A stretch of 5,147 bases of DNA, taken from assembly GCA_946626795.1 (NCBI GenBank), contig CAMOUZ010000089.1, positions 1-5,147 on the forward strand, given 5' to 3'. The DNA comes from an uncultured Clostridia bacterium (GTDB taxonomy: Bacteria; Bacillota; Clostridia; Christensenellales; CAG-1252). The notes under the pieces were generated by a model. The model was not told the origin of the DNA and made no database searches. It was given only the letters and a program-made list of their open reading frames with translations. Shown piece by piece: positions 1 to 4,971 of this stretch (position 1 is the stretch's first letter; each line of letters opens with the position of its first letter). A program made the position numbers and the translations under genes.

Positions 1-1
1 C

Positions 2-139
2 GGTCTTCCCGCCTATAAAATGCATTGCTCCGTCCTCGCGGAAGAAGCGATCAAACGCGCCATTCTCGACTATTATAAAAGGCATAATATTCCATATGAC
101 GAGGCTACATTCGCCGATATAGACCACGAAGAAGAGTAA
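2..139 (+). CDS. Fe-S cluster assembly scaffold, NifU/IscU type (C-terminal end only)
   Basis: This is the last 45 codons of a gene that begins left of the window; the reading frame starts at base 2 and ends with TAA at 137-139. The fragment contains GLPAYKMHCSVLAEEAIK, which matches the conserved C-terminal part of IscU/NifU N-domain scaffolds (family pattern LPxxKxHCSxLAEEAI). The Cys in HCS is the third cluster-ligand cysteine of the family. These proteins are cytoplasmic: they receive sulfur from a NifS/IscS cysteine desulfurase and iron, build a [2Fe-2S] cluster and pass it to apoproteins. The protein ends soon after this helix with an acidic tail (DIDHEEE), so it is a stand-alone scaffold without the C-terminal NifU domain. 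A nifS-like desulfurase gene just upstream is likely but not visible. Family assignment is firm; the choice between the names nifU and iscU is open. Confidence 0.9.
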   Translation, partial: GLPAYKMHCSVLAEEAIKRAILDYYKRHNIPYDEATFADIDHEEE

Positions 140-200
140 AACCTCTTTTGACAGGTTGAATGTAATTTTCTTAAAAACCAATGTACGAAAAGGATGAAAA

Positions 201-249
201 GTCCTCCCGATTTGGGGTGCACTTCAATTTGGGAGGGCGATTTTTTTTT
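201..249 (+). terminator. Intrinsic terminator of the nifU/iscU transcript
   Basis: A stem of about 14 pairs joins 201-214 to 225-238, with two G-U pairs and one mismatch; its core is CCTCCC/GGGAGG. The loop is about 10 nt. After a GA spacer there is an unbroken run of nine T (241-249). It lies 61 nt after the scaffold stop codon and upstream of the next promoter, so it isolates the Fe-S gene from metY-cysK. Confidence 0.9.
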
Positions 250-270
250 ATAAAATCTTTGTAAAATCGC

Positions 271-299
271 TTGACGGGTGGATGGCGGCATGTTATAAT
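271..299 (+). promoter_or_regulatory. Sigma-A promoter for the leader-metY-cysK operon
   Basis: The -35 box TTGACG (271-276) and a perfect -10 box TATAAT (294-299) are separated by 17 bp, with a TG extended -10 element at 291-292. Transcription should start near 306. This gives a leader of about 155 nt before metY, much longer than translation alone requires. A promoter this close to consensus suggests high intrinsic strength held in check by a downstream or repressor-based control. Confidence 0.9.
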
Positions 300-303
300 C
301 ACA

Positions 304-327
304 TTAACCTACGTGGTAAGTGGGTAA
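304..327 (+). promoter_or_regulatory. Possible operator: imperfect inverted repeat at the transcription start
   Basis: TTAACC (304-309) and GGGTAA (322-327) form an inverted repeat with one mismatch around 12 bp. A tighter alternative dyad also exists, TnACC-n5-GGTnA (305-319). Both overlap the predicted start site, where a bound repressor would block transcription. Rrf2-family proteins bind dyads in this size range and such a regulator is encoded downstream, but I cannot match this to a known Rrf2 consensus, and repeats this short can arise by chance. Confidence 0.25.
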
Positions 328-342
328 AAGGAGAGCGCAAAA

Positions 343-420
343 ATGACAACGCTTTTGATTGAGCTTGTGAGGAAGAATTTCCGTTTCGGACGAATGTGCT
401 GTCGATGTCGGATAGGATAA
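343..420 (+). CDS. Cysteine-containing leader peptide (uORF) upstream of metY
   Basis: A 25-codon ORF runs from ATG 343 to TAA 418-420 inside the metY leader. Its ribosome binding site AAAAGGAGA (326-334) is as good as that of metY, with the same 9-nt spacing between AAGGAG and the ATG. The peptide ends RMCCRCRIG: Cys codons TGC (397-399), TGT (400-402) and TGT (406-408) lie near the end, as in amino-acid leader peptides. Five Arg codons are also present, two of them CGA, a codon absent from the 12 Arg codons of metY. The stop lies 42 nt before the metY ATG. Known cysteine- or histidine-type leader peptides work by ribosome stalling at the scarce codon; by analogy this one would sense Cys-tRNA charging and control metY. 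I see no hydrophobic segment or domain, and a free peptide function is unlikely. The ORF and its ribosome binding site are seen directly; the regulatory role is inferred. Confidence 0.75.
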   Translation: MTTLLIELVRKNFRFGRMCCRCRIG

Positions 421-457
421 AGGCAGAAGCATTCGATAAGAAACAGAAAGGAGATTT
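375..457 (+). promoter_or_regulatory. Predicted stem-loop sequestering the metY Shine-Dalgarno (translation attenuator)
   Basis: The metY ribosome binding site is AAAGGAG (447-453), 9 nt before its ATG. Bases 376-382 (AATTTCC) pair with 450-456 (GGAGATT), 6 Watson-Crick pairs plus one G-U, extendable by G375-U457. Bases 383-387 (GTTTC) pair with 440-444 (GAAAC), leaving AGAAA bulged. After a small internal loop, 391-395 (CGAAT) pair with 431-435 (ATTCG), and 398-400 with 428-430. That gives about 20 pairs closing a loop (401-427) that contains the last Cys codon and the uORF stop. The left arm lies in uORF codons 12-20. A ribosome waiting at the first Cys codons would cover the left arm and expose the metY start, whereas one at the stop codon would leave the SD-blocking outer stem free to form. 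There is no T-run between 420 and 462, so control of translation rather than intrinsic transcription termination is favoured. Pairing was found by eye, without energy calculation. Confidence 0.6.
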
Positions 458-462
458 GAATT

Positions 463-1746
463 ATGGCTGATTACAAGTTTGAAACGTTACAAGTACATGT
501 CGGGCAGGAGACGCCGGATCCCGGGACGGATGCGCGCGCAGTCCCCATCTATGCCACGACTTCTTATGTCTTTAAGGATTCCGCCCAAGCGGCAGCGAGA
601 TTCGGCTTGACCGAAGGCGGAAATATTTATACAAGGTTGATGAACCCCACGAGCGACGTCTTCGAGAAGAGGATTGCGGCGCTCGAAGGCGGCGCGGCGG
701 CGCTTGCCACGGCGTCGGGTTCTTCCGCCATCACGTACGCCATCCAAAATATCGCCACGGCTGGCGATCATATCGTGGCGTCGCAGGATCTTTACGGAGG
801 TACGTATAACCTCCTTGCCCACACCTTGAAAGAGCAGGGGCTTTCCGTCACTTTCGTGGATCCCTCCGATCCCGAGAATTTCGCAAAGGCGGTGCGGGCG
901 AATACAAAGCTTTTTTATGCCGAGACCCTCGGAAATCCGAATTCCGACGTCATCGACATCGAGGCGATCTCCGCTCTCGCCCATAAAAACGGGGTTCCCT
1001 TCATCGTGGATAATACCTTCGCCACTCCGTATTATCTCCGTCCCATCGAGCACGGCGCGGATATCGTGGTGCATTCCGCCACGAAATTTATCGGCGGGCA
1101 TGGCACGGTGATGGGCGGCGTCGTGGTGGACGGCGGAAAGTTCGATTGGGCGGCGAATGACAAGTTCCCCGGGCTCAGCAAGCCGAATCCCTCTTATCAC
1201 GGCGTGGTCTTTGCAGAGGCTTGCGGAAATCTCGCATATATCTTGAAGCTTCGCACCACCTTGATGAGAGATCAAGGCGCGGCGATCTCTCCCTTCAATT
1301 CCTTCCTGCTTTTGCAGGGCTTGGAGACTCTCTCCCTGCGCGTGGAGCGCCATGTCGAGAACGCATTGAAAGTGGTGGATTTCCTCAAAAATCACTCGCA
1401 GGTGGAGAAGGTGAATCACCCCTCTCTCGAAACGGGTAAGAAGAAGGAGCTTTACGATCGTTATTTCCCGAAGGGGGCGGCGTCCATCTTCACCTTCGAG
1501 GTGAAAGGCGGCGCGGAAGAGGCGAAGAAATTCACGGAGAGCTTGAAGCTTTTCAGCTTGCTTGCGAATGTGGCGGACGTGAAGTCCCTCGTGATCCATC
1601 CCGCCTCCACGACGCATTCCCAGCTCTCGGAGGAGGAGCTCCTCGCCGCGGGGATCAAGCCGAATACCGTTCGTCTGTCTGTCGGCACGGAGCATATTGA
1701 CGATATCATCGCAGACCTTGAAGAAGGTTTCGCCGCCATCAAATAA
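463..1746 (+). CDS. metY: O-acetylhomoserine sulfhydrylase (PLP enzyme)
   Basis: A cytoplasmic PLP enzyme of the Cys/Met metabolism family that converts O-acetylhomoserine and sulfide to homocysteine and acetate, entering methionine and, by transsulfuration, cysteine synthesis. The 427 residues match MetY; the related MetB/MetC enzymes are about 40 residues shorter. Visible motifs are Y56 and R58 in IYTRLMNP (phosphate contacts across the dimer), SGSSA at 85-89, Y111 in DLYGG (stacks on PLP), D183 in VDNTFATP (pyridine nitrogen), the Schiff-base lysine K208 in HSATKFIGGHG, and R404 in VRLSVG (substrate carboxylate). The segment at about 226-292 (KFDWA, PNPSYHG, SPFNSFLLLQGLETL) is characteristic of the long O-acetylhomoserine group. 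The start ATG has AAAGGAG nine bases upstream. cysK follows after 46 nt with no terminator, so the two are cotranscribed. The protein has a single cysteine (C254). Action on O-acetylserine as a side substrate cannot be excluded. Confidence 0.95.
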   Translation: MADYKFETLQVHVGQETPDPGTDARAVPIYATTSYVFKDSAQAAARFGLTEGGNIYTRLMNPTSDVFEKRIAALEGGAAALATASGSSAITYAIQNIATAGDHIVASQDLYGGTYNLLAHTLKEQGLSVTFVDPSDPENFAKAVRANTKLFYAETLGNPNSDVIDIEAISALAHKNGVPFIVDNTFATPYYLRPIEHGADIVVHSATKFIGGHGTVMGGVVVDGGKFDWAANDKFPGLSKPNPSYHGVVFAEACGNLAYILKLRTTLMRDQGAAISPFNSFLLLQGLETLSLRVERHVENALKVVDFLKNHSQVEKVNHPSLETGKKKELYDRYFPKGAASIFTFEVKGGAEEAKKFTESLKLFSLLANVADVKSLVIHPASTTHSQLSEEELLAAGIKPNTVRLSVGTEHIDDIIADLEEGFAAIK

Positions 1747-1792
1747 CGCAAAAGAAAGAGAAATAATAAGATATTAAAAAAGGAGAATAGTT

Positions 1793-2725
1793 ATGTCTAA
1801 GATTTATACGTCGGCAGATCAGCTCGTGGGGAAGACCCCGCTTTTGGAACTCACACATATCGAAAAGGAATACGCTTTGGAAGCGAAGATTTTCGCAAAA
1901 CTCGAATACTTCAATCCCGCAGGCTCCGTCAAAGACCGTATCGCAAAAGCGATGATCGAGGACGCGGAAGCCACGGGTAAGCTTAAAGCAGGCTCCGTCA
2001 TCATCGAGCCCACCTCGGGAAATACAGGCATCGGTCTTGCCTCCATCGCCGCGGCGAAAGGGTATCGGATCATCATCGTGATGCCCGAGACGATGTCCGT
2101 CGAGCGCCGTCAGCTCATGAAGGCGTATGGCGCGGAGCTCGTCCTTTCGGACGGCACGAAGGGCATGAAAGGCGCCATTGCGAAGGCGGAGGAGCTCGCC
2201 GCGGAGATCCCGAATAGCTTCATCCCGGGGCAGTTTGTGAACCCCGCGAACCCCAAGATCCATCGCGAGACAACGGGTCCCGAGATCTTCGAGGACACGG
2301 ACGGCGAAGTGGATATCTTCGTGGCAGGCGTCGGCACGGGCGGCACCTTGACGGGCGTCGGCGAGTACTTGAAATCCAAGAAACCTTCCGTGAAGGTCGT
2401 CGCCGTGGAACCCCTGACCAGCGCCGTGCTCTCCACAGGCGTTGCGGGACCGCATAAGATACAGGGCATCGGCGCGGGCTTCGTCCCCGACGTCCTGAAT
2501 ACCAAGATCTATGACGAGATCATTCCCGTCGCGAATGAGGACGCTTTCGCCACGGGTAAGCTCATCGGTAAGAAAGAGGGCGTGCTGGTGGGCATCTCCT
2601 CCGGCGCGGCTACCTTTGCCGCCATCGAGCTTGCGAAGCGTCCCGAGAATAAAGGGAAGAAGATCGTCGTTCTTCTACCCGACACAGGAGACAGGTATCT
2701 CTCCACCCCGCTTTTCGCGGACTGA
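1793..2725 (+). CDS. cysK: Cysteine synthase A (O-acetylserine sulfhydrylase)
   Basis: A cytoplasmic fold-type II PLP enzyme that makes L-cysteine from O-acetyl-L-serine and sulfide, the final step of cysteine synthesis. The 310-residue length is typical. The Schiff-base lysine is K47 in NPAGSVKDR. The substrate-binding loop is TSGNTG (74-79), the PLP phosphate loop is GTGGT (181-185), KIQGIGAGF (222-230) is the conserved active-site segment, and S269 in GISSGAA should contact the pyridine nitrogen. The PDTGDRYLST tail (296-305) is also conserved. A strong AGGAG (1781-1785) lies 7 nt before the ATG. It is second in the operon after metY, so any attenuation of metY could reach it through translation polarity rather than directly. 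The protein contains no cysteine at all. No cysE (serine acetyltransferase) is present in the window. A cystathionine beta-synthase-like specificity is less likely given the length and the lack of extra domains. Confidence 0.95.
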   Translation: MSKIYTSADQLVGKTPLLELTHIEKEYALEAKIFAKLEYFNPAGSVKDRIAKAMIEDAEATGKLKAGSVIIEPTSGNTGIGLASIAAAKGYRIIIVMPETMSVERRQLMKAYGAELVLSDGTKGMKGAIAKAEELAAEIPNSFIPGQFVNPANPKIHRETTGPEIFEDTDGEVDIFVAGVGTGGTLTGVGEYLKSKKPSVKVVAVEPLTSAVLSTGVAGPHKIQGIGAGFVPDVLNTKIYDEIIPVANEDAFATGKLIGKKEGVLVGISSGAATFAAIELAKRPENKGKKIVVLLPDTGDRYLSTPLFAD

Positions 2726-2748
2726 GTTTTTCCGAAATATGCCTTTTG

Positions 2749-2784
2749 CCCCACGACGAGACCCGCCGTGGGGTTTGGCGTTTT
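2749..2784 (+). terminator. Probable intrinsic terminator after cysK
   Basis: CCCCACG (2749-2755) pairs perfectly with CGTGGGG (2767-2773) around an 11-nt loop, followed by TTT, then GGCG and TTTT (2781-2784). The interrupted T-run makes it weaker than the other terminators here. It lies 23 nt after the cysK stop and just before the rrf2 promoter, so some read-through into rrf2 is possible. Confidence 0.65.
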
Positions 2785-2792
2785 CGAGCGGC

Positions 2793-2821
2793 TTGCCTTT
2801 ATCGAGCGATCGTGATATAAT
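2793..2821 (+). promoter_or_regulatory. Sigma-A promoter for the Rrf2-family regulator gene
   Basis: The -35 box TTGCCT (2793-2798) and perfect -10 box TATAAT (2816-2821) are separated by 17 bp, with an extended -10 TG at 2813-2814. Start of transcription is expected near 2828. The regulator can therefore be made independently of metY-cysK. Confidence 0.8.
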
Positions 2822-2828
2822 AAATAAA

Positions 2829-2842
2829 TCGGCGAAAGCCGA
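2829..2842 (+). repeat. Short hairpin with GAAA tetraloop at the 5' end of the rrf2 mRNA
   Basis: TCGGC-GAAA-GCCGA is a perfect 5-bp stem closing a GNRA-type tetraloop. It lies at the predicted transcription start and 3 nt before the GAGGT ribosome binding site (2846-2850). It could protect the mRNA 5' end or, as DNA, serve as an operator half-site pair for autoregulation. Its presence is certain; its function is unknown. Confidence 0.45.
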
Positions 2843-2856
2843 ATCGAGGTGCGGAA

Positions 2857-3288
2857 ATGAAAATATCGACGAGAGGAAGATACGCCTTACGCGTGATGAT
2901 TGACCTGGCGGAGCATTATAATGGAAATTATATCCCTCTGAAAGATATCGTGGCGAGGCAGGAGATCTCGCAAAAATACTTGGAGGGGATCATGACCGAT
3001 CTTTCCAAGGCGGGGCTTTTGGACGGTCAGCACGGAAAAGGCGGCGGATATAAGCTCATCCATTCTCCCGACGAGTACACCGTCGGCGCCATTCTCCGCG
3101 TCACGGAAGGGGATCTCGCGCCCATCGCTTGCCTTGAAAAGGACGCCGAGACTTGCCTCCGCGCGCAGGAATGCCGCACCCTTCCGATGTGGAAGAAGCT
3201 TTATGATCTTATCAATGAGTATTTCGATTCCGTCACGTTGGGGGATCTGATGTCGCAGGGACCGAAAGGAGATGACTATGTCATCTGA
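2857..3288 (+). CDS. Rrf2-family transcriptional regulator, IscR-like (three-Cys)
   Basis: A 143-residue cytoplasmic DNA-binding protein. The N-terminus MKISTRGRYALRVMIDLA is the Rrf2 signature. A winged helix-turn-helix spans about residues 10-66, with the recognition segment near EISQKYLEGIM (36-46) and a wing at HGKGGGYKL (59-67). The C-terminal part has C92, C100 and C106, the place where IscR and NsrR bind an Fe-S cluster; E. coli IscR uses C92, C98, C104 and H107. A dimerisation helix follows (WKKLYDLINEYFDSVTL). The three cysteines argue for an Fe-S sensor rather than a CymR-type cysteine regulator, which lacks this triad. Sitting between cysteine synthesis genes and downstream of an Fe-S scaffold gene, it could match sulfur supply to cluster demand. 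Start: ATG 2857 with GAGGT six bases upstream. IscR and CymR roles cannot be fully separated from sequence, so no symbol is given. Confidence 0.9.
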   Translation: MKISTRGRYALRVMIDLAEHYNGNYIPLKDIVARQEISQKYLEGIMTDLSKAGLLDGQHGKGGGYKLIHSPDEYTVGAILRVTEGDLAPIACLEKDAETCLRAQECRTLPMWKKLYDLINEYFDSVTLGDLMSQGPKGDDYVI

Positions 3289-3306
3289 CCGCTTCTCGGC
3301 GCAAGA

Positions 3307-3324
3307 GCCTCTCGTAAAAGAGGC
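3307..3324 (+). repeat. Small hairpin downstream of rrf2
   Basis: GCCTCT (3307-3312) and AGAGGC (3319-3324) form a perfect 6-bp stem with a 6-nt loop, 18 nt after the rrf2 stop. No T-run follows on either strand, so alone it is not a terminator. It may stabilise the 3' end or help pause polymerase before the terminator at 3345. Confidence 0.4.
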
Positions 3325-3344
3325 GCGTAAAAGGATAGCGGACG

Positions 3345-3377
3345 AAAAAAGGGAGCCCATCGCTCCCTTGTTTTTTT
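3345..3377 (+). terminator. Bidirectional intrinsic terminator between convergent rrf2 and nagB
   Basis: GGGAGC (3351-3356) pairs with GCTCCC (3362-3367) around a 5-nt loop. On the plus strand it is followed by TTG and seven T (3371-3377), ending rrf2. On the minus strand the six A at 3345-3350 read as a T-run, ending the hydrolase-nagB transcript. The A and T flanks also extend the stem by two pairs. The remaining sequence at 3378-3448 shows no gene I can support. Confidence 0.9.
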
Positions 3378-3448
3378 ATTCTGTTTCTTCGATCAATCCC
3401 GCGGAGCGGAGTCTGACGGAGTCATGCTTCGGCACGGGTCGCCGTTTT

Positions 3449-4183
3449 TCATTCGCTCTTCCCGAGGAGGGACGCCGCGGCTTCGTCCGCGATCAAAGTG
3501 CAATCGGGATGCAGGCGCAGAATGCTTGCGGGGAGAGAAGGGGAGACGGGACCTTCCGTCATCTCTTTCACGGCGCGGGCTTTATTCTCGCCTACGGCGA
3601 GAATGAGGATCTTTTTCGCCTCCATGATGCTCTTGGGCCCCATGGTGAAAGCGCGACGCGGCACTTCGTCCTCGCTCTTGAAAAAGCGCGCGTTCATCGC
3701 GATGGTGTTCTCCGTGAGGGACACGACGTGGGTCTCGGTGTCGAAGGGAGTCCCGGGCTCGTTGAAAGCGATGTGCCCATTCGCGCCGATGCCGAGGAGT
3801 TGGATGTCTCTCGGCAGCTTGCGGAGCAGCTCGTCGTAGCGGGCGCATTCCGCCGCTTCGTCCTTCGCAAGGCCGTCCTCGATATAGGTCTCGGAGAGGT
3901 CGATGTCGATATGATTGAAGAGATTCGTCCGCATGAAATAGCGATAGCTTTGATCGTTTGTAGGGGGAAGACCGACGTATTCGTCGAGATTCACTGCGCG
4001 GACGTTTTTATAGCTCGTCCCGTTCCTCTTGTGGTCTTCCACCATCAAGCGGTAAAGTCCGACGGGCGTGGAGCCCGTGGCGAGTCCCAGCACGGCGTTC
4101 GGATTCTCCTTCACGACGGAGATCATGATCTCCGCGGCTTTCTTGCTCAGCGTTTCATAGTCTTTCGTAACGATGATTTTCAT
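3449..4183 (-). CDS. nagB: Glucosamine-6-phosphate deaminase
   Basis: A cytoplasmic enzyme that converts glucosamine 6-phosphate to fructose 6-phosphate and ammonia, feeding amino-sugar carbon and nitrogen into glycolysis. The 244 residues match the short Bacillus-type NagB rather than the 266-residue E. coli form. LGLATGSTP (32-40) is the phosphate-binding loop. NLDEY (65-69) carries the catalytic Asp D67. GIGANGHIAFNEPG (131-144) carries the ring-opening H137 and E142. Where E. coli has Asp (D141) this protein has N135, as B. subtilis NagB also does, so it is not a defect. The start ATG has AAGGA seven bases upstream. The gene follows the GDSL hydrolase after 29 nt and is probably cotranscribed with it. 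No nagA, sugar transporter or GntR-type regulator is in the window, so the source of glucosamine 6-phosphate is not visible. Confidence 0.95.
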   Translation of the reverse strand: MKIIVTKDYETLSKKAAEIMISVVKENPNAVLGLATGSTPVGLYRLMVEDHKRNGTSYKNVRAVNLDEYVGLPPTNDQSYRYFMRTNLFNHIDIDLSETYIEDGLAKDEAAECARYDELLRKLPRDIQLLGIGANGHIAFNEPGTPFDTETHVVSLTENTIAMNARFFKSEDEVPRRAFTMGPKSIMEAKKILILAVGENKARAVKEMTEGPVSPSLPASILRLHPDCTLIADEAAASLLGKSE

Positions 4184-4212
4184 ATTTTCTTCCTTTTCCC
4201 TTTCGGATTATT

Positions 4213-4935
4213 TCAGCCTAAAATGCAGTCGCAGAGCATCATCGCCGTCAGATAATGCATCTCGCGGAGCGGGTGATTGAGCCTGTTCGCAAGGAGTTCG
4301 GTGACGTCTACGCCCGCTGAGATCATTTTCTTCCATTTTGCGTATACGTCGCAGATCGTCGCGCCGTTTTGCTTTGCGACTTCCCTTGCCGCCTCTGCGT
4401 AAAGGTCGAGCACGCCCTCCGTCTGGATCCGCATGAATTTTTTCGCGTTCTTTTCGTAAGAAGCGTCCTTGACGCGGTCGCTTATGTCGATATTCATCGC
4501 ATTGGGGGTGAGGACGATGCATTCCGCGCCCGAAGCGAGGACGCGCTTCACGATCTCGGAGAGCGCCTCTTTATACTTCCCCAAGCCGTCCTTGCCCGAG
4601 ACGGAGTCATTCAGCGCGAATCCGATGATGACGAGATCGGGACGGAAGGAGATGACGTCTCTGTCCAGCCGCTGCAAGCCGCCTTGCGCGTTGTCCCCGC
4701 TGATCCCCGCGTTGATGAAGTGGAAGGGGACGCAAGGATAGAGCGTATTCAGCATTCCTTTCAGCCGATTTCCGTAAGAACTCTCGTAGTCGAATACGGT
4801 TTGGAGATCGCCTTTTCGATCGGTGTAACACTCGAAACATCCCTGCGTGACGCTGTCTCCGAGGAGCGCGATGGTGACGGCGGGATGATTGCGTAAAGAA
4901 TCCTGTTTTTTGCAAATTTTTTCGATGATTTTCAT
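4213..4935 (-). CDS. SGNH/GDSL-family hydrolase, probable carbohydrate esterase
   Basis: A 240-residue predicted cytoplasmic esterase; no signal peptide is seen. SGNH blocks from ATG 4935 are: block I LLGDSVTQG with nucleophile S28; block II around NAGISGDNA (75-83), with G80 for the oxyanion hole; block III GFALND, with N109; block V NRLNHP, with catalytic H221. The block V position usually Asp (three before His) is N218, so the acid of the triad may be absent or supplied elsewhere, or this may be normal for the subgroup. Family members remove acyl groups from sugars, lipids or peptides; the substrate cannot be read here. Linkage to nagB suggests acetylated amino-sugar or glycan substrates. 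The protein has eight cysteines, unusually many beside its neighbours. The ATG at 4935 is chosen because upstream in-frame codons run through the promoter. It has no ribosome binding site, and the mRNA may be leaderless. Confidence 0.88.
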   Translation of the reverse strand: MKIIEKICKKQDSLRNHPAVTIALLGDSVTQGCFECYTDRKGDLQTVFDYESSYGNRLKGMLNTLYPCVPFHFINAGISGDNAQGGLQRLDRDVISFRPDLVIIGFALNDSVSGKDGLGKYKEALSEIVKRVLASGAECIVLTPNAMNIDISDRVKDASYEKNAKKFMRIQTEGVLDLYAEAAREVAKQNGATICDVYAKWKKMISAGVDVTELLANRLNHPLREMHYLTAMMLCDCILG

Positions 4936-4941
4936 GCCGAT

Positions 4942-4971
4942 AGTATAAAACGAAAGAGGGAGTAAAGTCAA
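4942..4971 (-). promoter_or_regulatory. Sigma-A promoter for the GDSL hydrolase-nagB operon
   Basis: Read on the minus strand, TTGACT (4971-4966) and TATACT (4947-4942) are separated by 18 bp. The ATG of the hydrolase begins only 6 nt after the -10 box, so transcription would start at or within a few bases of the start codon. Confidence 0.75.

Noticed and set aside
148..176. TTGACA (148-153), resembling a -35 box
   Set aside because: The -10 position 17 bp away reads TTAAAA, a poor match, and any transcript would hit the terminator at 201-249 at once.
181..264. Plus-strand ORF of 27 codons between the scaffold gene and the metY promoter
   Set aside because: Its sequence is essentially the terminator hairpin and T-run. 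It has no ribosome binding site and ends before the promoter.
306..462. T-box or SAM riboswitch in the metY leader, as often found before sulfur genes in Firmicutes
   Set aside because: The leader is short, has no T-box sequence like AGGGTGGNACCGCG, no SAM-I core that I can recognise, and no terminator hairpin with a T-run before metY.
487..1695. Long minus-strand ORF (402 codons) opposite metY
   Set aside because: It mirrors the metY codons, has no family motif or ribosome binding site, and metY is certain on the plus strand. Long antisense ORFs are expected from this GC-rich codon use.
1739..2505. Minus-strand ORFs opposite cysK
   Set aside because: They are shadows of the cysK reading frame with no recognisable domains or start signals.
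3272..4255. Plus-strand ORF of 327 codons across the nagB region
   Set aside because: It runs through the bidirectional terminator and lies antisense to nagB, whose catalytic motifs are intact.
4936..4971. In-frame TTG start at 4971 extending the hydrolase by 12 residues
   Set aside because: The extra codons coincide with the promoter -35 and -10 boxes, no good ribosome binding site precedes the TTG, and ATG 4935 gives a normal N-terminus before block I.
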